In this document: positions 45,880-56,010 of the stretch, in pieces | How the letters are laid out: each line of letters starts with the position of its first letter | Position numbering within the stretch: the stretch's first letter is position 1 | DNA from: Garcia nutans | Lineage: Eukaryota; Streptophyta; Magnoliopsida; Malpighiales; Euphorbiaceae | DNA length: 64,000 nt | Assembly (NCBI GenBank): GCA_947685225.1 | Contig: CANTUV010000008.1 | Location: 40,979,501 to 41,043,500 of the forward strand | Reading direction: 5' to 3' | Position numbers and translations under genes: made by a program | Notes under the pieces: generated by a model | Database searches by the model: none | What the model saw: the letters and a program-made list of their open reading frames with translations, nothing else | Told to the model about the DNA's origin: nothing

Positions 45880-47280
45880 TCTTTTCCCTTCACATCTTCA
45901 ATATTTCCATCTTGAAAGGATGATAAAACTCTTCTTCCAACCCTTTTCCCACCATGAAGGTTGCTGGTGGAGGCACTCTTCCAAATTTAGGCAAATGGTT
46001 GTTCTTGGTATTAGGCTTATCTGGCTCGGGTAGCTTCCCACTATCAATTAAATCTTGGATCTCATGCCTTAGACGAGCACATTTATCTGTTTCATGCCCT
46101 CACATTTGATGAAATTGACAGAAGGCCTCGGCATTGAAGTTTGGTGCAATGGATTATGTAAAGGTCGAGGAGCTAACGGTTGTAACAACCCTTTCTTTTG
46201 CAGCTTGTCGAAGACCCAAGACAAAGGCTTCCCCAGATCTGAAAATTGTCTTTTATTCCCTTGACCAGTTACATTAACATCAACTTCTTTTTGTGTGCTT
46301 TGATTGTTAGGTTGGTTGTTCCCTTTCTCATTCCTTCTTATTGAAAAGCGATTCTTCTCCCTTTCCCACTCTTCAATTTGTAGACCAGCTTGGAGAAGAT
46401 CTTTGAAATCATGGATGAGTGTATGAGACATCCTTTCATGAAGACTAGGCTACACCCCTCTTACAATCATCCTTGTTTGATCAGATTCATTAGGTCTTTT
46501 TCTTGAGCAAAGCGGCCTTGTTTCTCCATCAGTTCACATAGTCCACAAAATTCTCATTTGGCCTTCGCCTTATGGACTCCACCTCCATTAAGGTAACTTC
46601 TATCTCAACATTATATCCATATTGTTGGATGAAGGCTTTGTAAAGTAGATCCTAACTCTTTTGTGTTCCATCATATAAGGTATTGAACCAATTTTGGACA
46701 ATAGGGTCCAATGAGAGCATAAAGTACCTTAGGGTTTGAGCTTTAGTAGCTCGGGCAGACTGCATGGCAGTGACGTATTGCTTCACATGAAGATGAGGAT
46801 TTCCGGTGCCATTGTACTTAGCAAAGGAAGGCATCTTGAATTTATAAGGGACCTCTTCATCTTGTTCAAATAGTTTGTCGATCTCCGACATCTCCTCGGT
46901 TTTCATCTTCTTCTCAAATTTCTTTTCTAAATCAGTAATCATTTTTTCAACATCGGATGTCTTGGTCTTTTCAATAGTTGCCTTCTCAACAGCCTTCGGT
47001 TCTTTCTTCTTTTCTTGAACAACTTGGTAGTATTGAGACCAATCATCATCATCATCAATGATCAGTTTTTCATCATCAAAAAACCACTTCACTAACTTTG
47101 GTCTTCTCTTTGTCCTTCGGTTTCTTAGTGCTAGTAGATGCCTCGGCATGGTTTTCTAAGATTGCAGTCAATTGGTTCTTCATGGTCTCAGCTAGGGCCT
47201 CTTTGATTTCTTCCATCTTGGCATTGAGGGCCTCATCCACCATCCTTTAAATTTGTTCGGTCTCCATTGTTTTAGGTGAG
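45880..47280 (-). pseudogene. Tat/Ogre-type gag, decayed
   Basis: The minus strand holds an acidic coiled-coil N-terminal part, then FKMPSFAKYNGTGNPHLHVK and a core ending in WFNTLYDG (47149-46652). Further on come GLQIEEWE and the zinc region with FHQM, GHETDKCARLRHEIQDLI spread over two frames (about 46120-46060). These phrases are characteristic of Tat/Ogre gag. Stops and frameshifts divide it into at least four pieces. No protease or RT follows. Confidence 0.75.
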
Positions 47281-48429
47281 CAAGTGATTGAGTCGTTGCT
47301 AGATACTTCATCTCCGGCGTATGTCGGATTGTCGTAAGCTTTTGAACTTTCGTAATCCAGGGCTGTGAGCCAGAGAGGATCAATGATATGAGATTCAAAT
47401 GTATGCATGTATGCATGTATTCACAAACAATCAACAAACAAGGATAATTAGGATGCTCCTTCCAAACTTATAACATCCACACACGAATGGCGAGTCTCTT
47501 TTCCTAGGTATATGGTTAACAAAATACCAACATGGGGTATCTTGCTTTCGAATAATTCCCTCGGACGTTTCAACCAATAGTTATATTTTTGAAAATGGAA
47601 ATCAATCCATGATAATTCCCATTAATTAGGTTTTAATCCATTCAACCTACTAAAGTAGCTTTTATGCTATGTTGGATTAAAATGAAATTAAGAGGTTTAT
47701 TATGAATAGATTTCTCACTTGAAAAGAGTAACTAATGGTTCATGCCAAAACAAGCCCATGGTTAATTTATTCTTAGTGTAAACTAGGCCCACAATTGATT
47801 TTTGGTATTTCATAATTGACCTAAATATTTTTGCAAGCTCTTTGTAAAAAATGGAAAATAGTTTTGTTTCTAAGCCCATTGTAAAAGAATTTAGAAAAAT
47901 GGATTTTGGGCTTAGTATTTGGGCCATGGGCCAAAGAATTTTTGATTTGTTTTTAGAAAAGTTTTATGTCCAAAGACCATCTTGAAAAGTTTTGAAAATA
48001 GCTTTGGTCTTTTGGATTTTAAAGAGAAATTTATTTTGAGCTTACAATATACTTGGGTCATATTAGAAAAAGAACAAACCAAATAAGCCATGATTTAGAC
48101 TAAGATAAATCAACCATAGTCAAACAACATGCATTTGGGGTAAAACCTAAGGAAAGTAACTAGGCCAATTACATGAGCTTTAGTCTTTGGGTTAAAAAGG
48201 CTTAGGTTCCCATAGCAAGTATATACCAAATGGTACGAGGCTATGAGTGGTTATGCCATGCTCGATCTCCATACCTTGAGTGAAAGTATGGTATCCCTTA
48301 CATAACATAACACGGGTAACATGGGCGTCCTAACTCACGCACACAATGCAATCTAATATGATGCAATGGACAATGTCATTATAAGAAAGAATAGAATAAT
48401 ATAAAGACCAACAGAATCAACTTCTCTTA
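47281..48429 (-). other. Leader of the Ogre-like element
   Basis: About 1.1 kb between gag and the primer site. Autonomous Ogre elements carry an extra ORF here; I see no coherent ORF on the minus strand. AT-rich, nothing else recognised. Confidence 0.5.
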
Positions 48430-48447
48430 TCCCCAGTGGAGTCGCCA
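48430..48447 (-). other. Primer binding site of the Ogre-like element (tRNA-Arg type)
   Basis: The minus strand reads TGGCGACTCCACTGGGGA one base after the LTR CA end. This matches the tRNA-Arg primer sites reported for Ogre/Tat elements (from memory of the family). The LTR also contains ATGGAGTCGCCAC, a partial complement of the same site. Confidence 0.82.
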
Positions 48448-48448
48448 C

Positions 48449-50665
48449 TGTAAGCGGGGATTTTTGCCCCCACTCCCGGTGGAATGGTTTTTGCGACTTC
48501 GGCACTATTTAGGCTTGGGGCCTTAGAGAACACGGACCTAAGTCCGGAGAAAAATGGAGTCGCCACTCGGAAGGGCCGGGAAAAAGAAAGGGGTGGATGA
48601 CTCGATTTTTAAGGAATCCCCAACCCCCTAATGGATTTGGAAAGTTGGGTACGTGTGGGGAAGGTGAGAAATGGCCCAGCACCCCCACAACGCCCGGTTC
48701 ATTGGAACCGGCCTCCTTTACAGGTCTTAATATTATAAAATTCTTAAATATAACAATATTATCCATATTACACGCAATAATTAAAAGAAAGCATCATTAT
48801 ATTAAAATCAAAGCAATGTCCAAACAAAGCAAATAAATGGCCACCCATCCAAGGATGGAAACATGTCCTTACATTACATGCCTAGATAGGATACCCACCG
48901 AAAGGTAGTATCATGCCCTTTACATAAGTTCTAAGATGGAAAAGCAAATTAAATTACATGATATTTAACTAATGAGGTACCCACCAAGTGGAAACATACC
49001 TCTGACAACTTTTGGAAATCTAAATTAATTGATAAAAGTAAATAATCATTCATAAGAAATAAATCATTCATCAAAGGTATCAATCAAAATAGAAAATAAA
49101 TATCCATCCATGATAAATTAAATAAATCAAGTATTGAAATTAATAAATTAAAGCATAAGAAATAAATGAAAGCATAATCAAGTATAGAATTAAATAAAGC
49201 AAATAAAACTCCAATTATAGCTACTGTGACTTTTTATGGAATTAAAATAGATTAGGGTTTTATGTTTTAAAAGGTTGGTAGGACTCTTTGATTAACTAAA
49301 TTAATATTTGAATGGTGAAATCATGAAACTAGGGTTTTACACACTTTGAAATACTTTTTATTTGTGGTTTTAAATGGTGATTCATTGTGTTTTTAAGCTA
49401 CTGTGTAATTTTAAAGCATTTGTGTTTTTATGGTTTTTAATGTTTTAAAGGATTAGGGCTTAGAAAAAAAATTAAGATTTAAGGTTTTAAAGGAGTTAAA
49501 GTTTAATGTTTTAGGTTTAGAAATTGAATTAGGGTTATAGTGTTTTAGAATTTCGGTCTAGGGTGATTTGTTGAATTAGGGTTTAAAAAGACAATTTGAT
49601 GATTTCATGAGGTTTTATGAATTTAAACAAATGGATTGAAGTTTTTGCAAATAGAAAAGATGCTTTTATGGTTTTTTGGAAGAAATAATACCAATTTTAA
49701 AAGAAACAGAATTAAATTCTAGTTTTGTTGAAAAATATGTTCAATTAAAGTTTTAAGATTTTTAAGAAGTAAAAAATAATAATTTTAAGTCTTTTTGGAA
49801 AATAAGGTAACGTATTAGTGTTTTAACCTTGGAAAAACTAAATTAAAATTCTAAAGTTTTTGATTTTAAAAACCTAAATTTCATAGATTTGCTACTGTGA
49901 AAAGATATATCAAAAAGAATTTAGCATACCTCCTTTTGTTGATTCTCCAAAAAATAATTCTTCTTGGATGAACAAGCTCCAAAGACAAGCCCTTTTTGCC
50001 TTTGAATCCTTTAAATAGTGCCTCTCCTCCTTTAAAAATCAATTGAATTGAGTTTATTACTTTTCCTTCACTGATTTGGTTTTCCAATTTCCAAGCTACT
50101 GCCAAAAATTTTCCTCCCCCCAATTTAATTGCCTTTGGTCCTTATTTATAGTGATTTGATGTAGTTTATTCCTAATTAGTTAAGTCAAGTAATATTAATA
50201 AAAAAAAGAAACCAAAACCTAATTGAATTAGGTTTCGAAAAATTTGCGTCGAAAAAATTGCGCTGCAAAAAAAAAACTGCTGCGGAAAAACTACGCTGGC
50301 AAAAAAATCTTCCACAGCTGGCTGCGGCAGCGCGTGCTGAGCGGGCCCATAAGCTATATCGCAGGCAAAAAAATTCTGCGTGCGAAGTAGCACAATGACT
50401 TCGCCCATAGGAATTTCCTGCGTGTGAAATGCCCACGGGCCCGCACGATGATTTTTTCGTCGCGGATTTTTCCAACTCTGATTTTTATTTTTATTTTTAT
50501 TTTTTTGACTTTTATTTGTTTATTTCTATTTTTTATTAATAAAAATTAGATACTAACGAAAAAATTATTTAATAAAAATTATTTTGGACCAATTAGACAA
50601 CAAAAATTATTTTAGACTAAATAAAACATATTGAACCGGATTGGGTCAAAAATTAAGGGTCTACA
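48449..50665 (-). repeat. 5' LTR of the Ogre-like element
   Basis: Plus-strand ends TGTAAGCGGGG and GGGTCTACA (2217 bp). TATAAATAA on the minus strand at 50142-50150. It has about 60 extra bases in the GC-rich block near 50315-50410 relative to 31755-33915. Confidence 0.9.
50142..50150 (-). promoter_or_regulatory. TATA box of the Ogre-like 5' LTR
   Basis: TATAAATAA on the minus strand, about 515 bases from the LTR start, conserved across all four Ogre-like LTRs in the window. Confidence 0.6.
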
Positions 50666-51153
50666 ACCGGCTACCACCATTAGCAAAGGAAAGAGAGGTT
50701 TTGTTACTTCCTAGCTCAAGCAATTGAAGGATTTTAAGAGATCAAGTTGGAGTTTTAAGGATTTTTCTTCATATTTGGTAAGTTTCCAACTTGTTTCTTT
50801 GTTTTCTCTTGAGTTCGTGTTTATGAGTATGGTGAATGGTTGTGGTAGATGTGTTTATGGTTGATTTGGTATGTTTAAGGTTGTTTTGTTTTGTTAGCTT
50901 TGATTCTTGGGGTTGGATTGAAGAAAATGTTAAGTTTGGTGAAGAAAACAAGTGTTGTGGATTGTGTATGTGTTGAGTTGTGAATTTTGGTTGTGATTGT
51001 GTGTTGATGCTTATAATTGAGTTTGTTTTGATGTTATGCAAGTTTATTGTGGTATATTGATGGTTTTGGTTCAGTTTGTTGGAGTGGAAAAGGGTAAGAA
51101 AGATGATAGTTGGATGTGGCATTTTGGTGTCGATGGTTCTATTTTTTGTATGG

Positions 51154-51445
51154 GTGACATGACCAGTGACACATCCATGTCACTGAGAGTGTCACAGCTT
51201 CTGTGTGGTAGTAGTATTGATACATCCAGTGACACGCCCATGTCACTGAGCATGTCATAACTACTATATTGTTGCAAGATTGACACGTGTAGTGACACGC
51301 TCATGTTACTGAGCGTGTCATAGTTTCTGTGTTGGAGGAGGATTGACACGTGCAGTGACACGCCCATGTCACTGAGCGTGTCAAAGCTTTAGTGTTGTGG
51401 GTTTGGGGAATGGCCAGGGACACGCCCATGTTGTTGAGAGTGTCA
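51154..51445. promoter_or_regulatory. GACACGCCC/GCGTGTC inverted-repeat array, element E LTR
   Basis: About five units of roughly 65-70 bases, each with GTGACACGCCCATGTCACT then GAGCGTGTCA or variants. Two units also contain GACACGTG, which includes the CACGTG G-box. Position matches the array in the F LTR (60113-60340). Confidence 0.8.
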
Positions 51446-51999
51446 AGTGTATAGTTTGCCCTAGATGGTTCTTAATCTTATTATCTTATGTGTATCTCTA
51501 AGTGAGTATGTGAAATCACCTTTGGATTAGGTTTGGAAGAGATTTGAGTTGCCCTAATCCAAGTGTTGAAGGATTCTTGAAAGAGGAGGTTGATAGATTG
51601 GTGTGTGTTGCTTTTAGAGGTAAGTACAAACCTTACATGATTGCATACATTTACATGACTATGGGACTTAACACATTTGGTTGGAAAATGTGTTAAGTTA
51701 CTTACTATATTGTTGATATATGAGAATGGTGCTATGATTTGCATTATATAAACTATGTGAAATATATGTTGAGGATTCTAAATGTATGATCAATGTAATT
51801 TGTGATGTGCACTCTAATGATGATATGTTGAGCCATTGGTGATGGCTATATTGATATAAATGGATATTTGAAGCATTGTGCTTATAATGATCATGAGGAA
51901 ATGAAAGAGGTTTTGATAATGAATTAATGAAAGAATCGCGTGTCTAGTATGTTATTCAACTTTCAGAGTTTTGTTGTTGGTGGCATGCCTAAAAGTAAC

Positions 52000-52110
52000 A
52001 ATCCCTTGAATCTAGGTTGGGCTTGGTCCTTGAAGCCAAGTTGGATTGATGCTGAGCTCCCCTTGAAGCTTGGTTGGGCCTAGTCCTTGAAGCCTAGTTG
52101 GGATGTTACA
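52000..52110. repeat. CTTGAAGC phrase repeats, element E LTR
   Basis: Repeated TTGGGC...CCTTGAAGCC phrases, about four. The F LTR has about twice as many at 60905-61125, so the block has expanded or contracted between copies. Confidence 0.75.
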
Positions 52111-52872
52111 TATTAGGTAATCCTCATTGTGATAATGATTCACCTTCAGGCTTGATAAATGTGATATTGGACCAAAATAGTAACTCTGGAATTTGAATGG
52201 CATATTAGTTTCTTTTGGGCCCATGCTTGTCTTTGCTTTAATGTGAATTATGAATAATGGAATAATTGAATGATATAATGATATTTAATGTTATGAAATA
52301 TGAGATCCTTGTATATTGCTTCTAATTCTTGAAAGTTTAACATTGGCATTACATTTGAATCAAATGGTTGTCAAGGTTTGTACCACTAAGCTTCTAGCTT
52401 AGCGCAATTGCCATTTATCGCACAGGTGACAGGGTAGATCCGGTTGAGCCAGAGAGTTCAGCTAGACTGAGTCGAGTCTAGGCTTGTTATCCCTTGTGAA
52501 GTGTTGATTTTTGGACTTCAAGATAAGAGACGAACTGCCAGCATGTATAAACTCTAAATTTTTGTAAATATTGATTTTGATGTATACATATGCATATTCC
52601 GCTGCTTATTAAATATATGTTTTGGATAAACTTTTGGGTAATGAAGATATATATATATGTATTTTAACAAAGGATGTTTCATCTATTACTTTCTATAAAA
52701 TAAGTTAAATTTTTTAAATTTACTCAGATTAATTGATAATGTTTTGATGTTAAGTAAAAATATTTGTTTGTTGAAAATGGATTGTGACATTCTTATATCC
52801 TCTATACGTATATCACATATATAGTGTATATGTGGTGTATGTATATTTTGTGTAGGGATGTTACAATTATTT

Positions 52873-52884
52873 TGGTATCAGAGC
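52873..52884 (+). other. Primer binding site of element E (tRNA-iMet)
   Basis: TGGTATCAGAGC, seven bases after the LTR end. Confidence 0.92.
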
Positions 52885-53035
52885 CTAGGTTTGAGGTTCT
52901 TAACCTAGGTGAATTGTAAGAAAAAGAAAATTTTGATTTTAAAATATGGTTTTTAAATAATATACATGCATTGGCATTGTCAGTTTTTGATTTTTGATGA
53001 GGCAATTTCTATTGTGTTTGCAGATATAGGTAGTG

Positions 53036-53545
53036 ATGGCGTCTCAGTCACATCAGTCCATAGAAGGTAGTACTGAGAGTGTAGCTCCTGTTGCGGGTGG
53101 AGATGGAGCTAGGGTTGAGATAGCGGGAGAGGCAGCCTGGTAGATCAGTATAGTATCAGAGGCAGAGATCGAGACCTACAACTTCTGTGGCTAGTGCACC
53201 GACTCCAATGGTTCAGAAGCCAGTTTCTTATACATGTGTCCATTGTGGTAGGGCACATGGGGGTGCTTTCTGGAAGACAGGTGGACCAGGAGTTTGTTAT
53301 AGATGAGGGTCACCGGATCATTTCCTCAAATATTTCCCTAAGCTATCAGAAGATAGACAGACTGATACTGCAGCTTCTCGACTAGTGTTAGAGGAGGTCT
53401 AGGGGGCAGAGGTTTTAGTAGAGGTGGTCTACCGGTGATCAGTCAGAGAGGAGGATCTATAGCTGGAGGCAATAGACCAGATGAGGTTGGGCCATCTCAG
53501 CGAGTATATGTGATTCAGAGGTAGCCTGATTCTTCAACCGTCATT
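53036..53545 (+). pseudogene. gag of element E with core deleted
   Basis: Begins with ATG at 53036 (MASQSHQSIEGSTESVAP). After about 33 codons it meets a TAG and jumps to sequence matching F near 62870 (just before the zinc knuckles), so about 0.75 kb of capsid is missing. Zinc-knuckle remnants follow (CVHCGRAHGG at about 53240). Confidence 0.85.
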
Positions 53546-55255
53546 GTGGGTACATTTTCTTTATTTGGCATTTCAGTTCTTGCTCTAATAGATCCTGGAT
53601 GTACGCATTCATACATAAGTGCATCAATCTTGCTTGTGACTGAATTGCATTTAGAGTCCCTAGGATTTGATGTTTTGGTGACAAATCCTTTAGGGCAAAG
53701 TGTGGTAGTTAGCAAGGTTCATCATAATAGTTCAGTTGTGGTGCAGGATGAGAAATTCCTTGGGGATCTGATCGAGATGCCTTTCAAGGAATATGATTTA
53801 ATCTTAGGCATGGATTGGTTGTCTAAGCATGGAGCTGTGGTAGATTGTCAGAATAAGCGTGTTACCTTAAAAACCGGTGATGGCAGAAGTGTGATGGTAT
53901 CTAGTGAGCAGAAACATCTTTCATCTATGTTTATTTCAGCTGTTGCAGCTAGGAGGTTGATTCAGAAGGGATGTGAGGCTTATCTTGCTCATGTTGTAGA
54001 TACAAGAGTAATAGGTTCTCAACTTGATAGTATACCCACAGTTGTTGAATTCCTAGATATTTTTCCCGAGGAGTTGCAGAGATACCCCCTGAGAGAGAGG
54101 TTCGGTTTGGTATCAATTTGTTTCCTAGTACCACTCCCATCTCTGTCACTCCTCATCGAATGGCAACTGTTGAGTTGAGAGAGCTGAAGGTGCAATTGCA
54201 GGAGTTGTTGGACAAAGGGTTTGTTCACCCTAGTGTGTCTCTGTGGGGAGAACCTGTTTTGTTTGTGAAGAAGAAGGATGGTACCTTAAGATTGTGCATT
54301 ATTATCGACAGTTAAATAAAGTGACCATCAAGAATAAGTATCCTTTGCCTCGGATAGATGATCTCTTTAATTAATTGAAGGGAGCAGCAGTATTCTCTAA
54401 AATTGATTTGAGATCAGGGTAACATTAGTTGAGAGTCAGAGCTGAAGATGTATTAAAGATAGTTTTTCATACAAGGTATGGGCATTATGAGTTCTTGGTG
54501 ATGCCTTTTGGATTGACGAATGCACCAGCAACTTTTATGGATTTGATGAACAGGGTGTTTAGACCCTATCTAGATCAGTTTGTAGTGGTCTTTATCGATG
54601 ATATTTTGGTGTATTCACATAATAAGGAGGAGCATGACAAGCATCTGCGGATTATATTGCGAACTTTGAGAGAGAAGCAACTGTATGCTAAGCTATCTAA
54701 GTGTGAGTTTTGGCTTGATCAAGTGACTTTTCTCGGTCATGTGGTTTTAGCAGATGATATAAGAGTTGATCCGAGTAAAGTCGAAGCTATTTTGAATTGG
54801 AGTCCACCGAAGATAGTGACAGAAGTTAGAAGTTTTTCTGGGTTTGGCAGGCTATTATCGACGGTTTGTGAAAGGTTTTTCTAGGATAGCTACTCCACTC
54901 ACCATATTACTTCGAAAGGGAGTTAGATTTATGTGCACAGATCGGTGTCAAGCAAGCTGTGAGCAGTTGAAGGAGATGTTGACTCAAGCTCCTGTTCTTA
55001 CTTTGCCTGTGGAAGGTAAACCATATGTGATTTACAGTGATGATTCACATAGTGGTTTATGTTGTGTTTTGATGCACGAGGGTAGAGTCATAGCCTATGC
55101 TTCTTGACAGTTGAAGCCGCATGAATTTAATTATTCGACGCATGATTTGGAGTTGGCAGCCATAGTTTTTGCTCTGAAGATTTGGCAACATTATCTTTAT
55201 GGGGAGAAGTGTTTCATTTATACATAGCACAAGAGTTTTAAATATTTGGGGGTTT
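53546..55255 (+). pseudogene. Protease, RT and partial RNase H of element E
   Basis: A readable protease frame (53546-54090) has ALIDPGCTHSYIS and LILGMDWLSKHGAVVDC. A frameshift near 54085 leads to RT pieces: LLDKGFVHPSVS, VKKKDGTLRLC, then MPFGLTNAPATFMDL, FIDDILVYS and YYRRFVKGFSR in successive frames. RNase H ends at about LYGEKCFIYT, where the element is cut. Many stops; nonfunctional. Confidence 0.9.
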
Positions 55256-55580
55256 AGAGAGTTTTAAAAATAATTTGGATTTTGGATCCGAAGTAATTTC
55301 TGGACTTAAAAATAATTTGGATTCTGAACCTAAGGTAAGTTTTAGACTTAAAAATAATTTGAGTTCTGGACACGAGGTAAGTTCTGGACTTAAAAATAAT
55401 TTAGTTTCTGGACCCGAGGTAAGTTGTGGACTTAAAAGTAATTTTGGTTCTAGACCCGAGGTAAGTTCTAGACTTAAAAATAATATGAGTTCTAAACTAA
55501 AAGTAAGTTCTGGACTCAAAAATAATTTGGGCTCTGGATCCGAGATAAGTTCTAGACTTAAAAATAATTTGGGTTCTGGA
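55256..55580. repeat. Tandem repeats of element B
   Basis: About eight units of ~43 bases with core AGTTCTGGACTTAAAAATAA and GGACCCGAGGTA. Continuation of the block interrupted at 31388. It is unrelated in sequence to the tandem repeats of the other Ogre-like element, though in the same position. Confidence 0.9.
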
Positions 55581-55918
55581 AAAAATGATTGTAGTCAGTA
55601 AGATACTAAAGAAATTTGCAAAAAATTTAGCTATTTTTTATCATGCCTATATCTTCTTGCCCCCTGTGTGTAAAAATATTTTAAAAGTGAAAAAAATATT
55701 TGTATACATGCAAATATCAGAATAATTGAATTGAATAACTGAGTTTACTATTTATTTACTGTGTAGTCACTATTTACGCACCATTCACTTGCTATTCATT
55801 TACTATTTATCAACAGTAATATTTACTTTTTCTTTTTTTTTTCTTTTTCTCTCTTTTTTTTTTCACGAAAATACTATTTTTTCCTTTCTATTTTTAACTT
55901 TTTCCTTTGCAATTTTTC
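55581..55918 (-). other. Element B internal remnant and spacer
   Basis: 55615-55700 matches 43535-43630 of the Ogre-like element, confirming element B as Ogre-like. From about 55740 the sequence is AT-rich with repeated TATTTACT words and T runs; no gene. Confidence 0.65.
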
Positions 55919-55926
55919 TATATAAA
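55919..55926 (+). promoter_or_regulatory. TATA box before PMD copy 2
   Basis: TATATAAA lies 85 bases upstream of the first ATG (56011), with a T/C-rich run before it. It is well placed for a plant core promoter. Confidence 0.5.
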
Positions 55927-56010
55927 CCTCGGCTCATTTCTACTTTATTCATCCAAACTCACATATTTTGATAGTTAAATCAGAGAGTTTAGCATAGGAT
56001 TAAAGAGAAA

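Larger units (their letters stand above)
31755..50665 (-). mobile_element. Ogre/Tat-like element, gag-only, minus strand
   Basis: LTR pair 31755-33915 (3') and 48449-50665 (5'), a tRNA-Arg-type primer site, a decayed Tat-type gag and long tandem repeats near the 3' LTR, which is a trait of Ogre/Tat elements. No RT, RNase H or integrase is visible, so it is nonautonomous. Athila-2 is inserted six bases inside its 3' end. Flanks GCCTG (31750-31754) and ACCGG (50666-50670) each differ by one base from GCCGG and may be an eroded target duplication. Confidence 0.82.
50666..52865 (+). repeat. 5' LTR of element E, second part
   Basis: Continues the LTR begun at 31389 and ends GGGATGTTACA. Collinear with the F LTR: GGTAAGT near 50778, the array, TTTGCCCTA, CTTGAAGC repeats, CTAAGC...AGCGC and the 3' end. 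Confidence 0.88.
31389..55255 (+). mobile_element. Tekay-like element E (nested host, 3' end deleted)
   Basis: Plus-strand element: 5' LTR in two pieces (31389-31754 and 50666-52865, together 2566 bp), tRNA-iMet primer site, damaged gag, protease, RT and part of RNase H. It is cut at about 55255, where element B repeats resume, so the integrase and 3' LTR are gone. Same family as element F. The minus-strand Ogre-like element inserted in its LTR. Confidence 0.85.

Noticed and set aside
50769..51122. 117-codon minus-strand ORF in the element E LTR
   Set aside because: His/Asn/Thr-rich low-complexity reading of a GTTT-rich stretch with no conserved counterpart in the F LTR.
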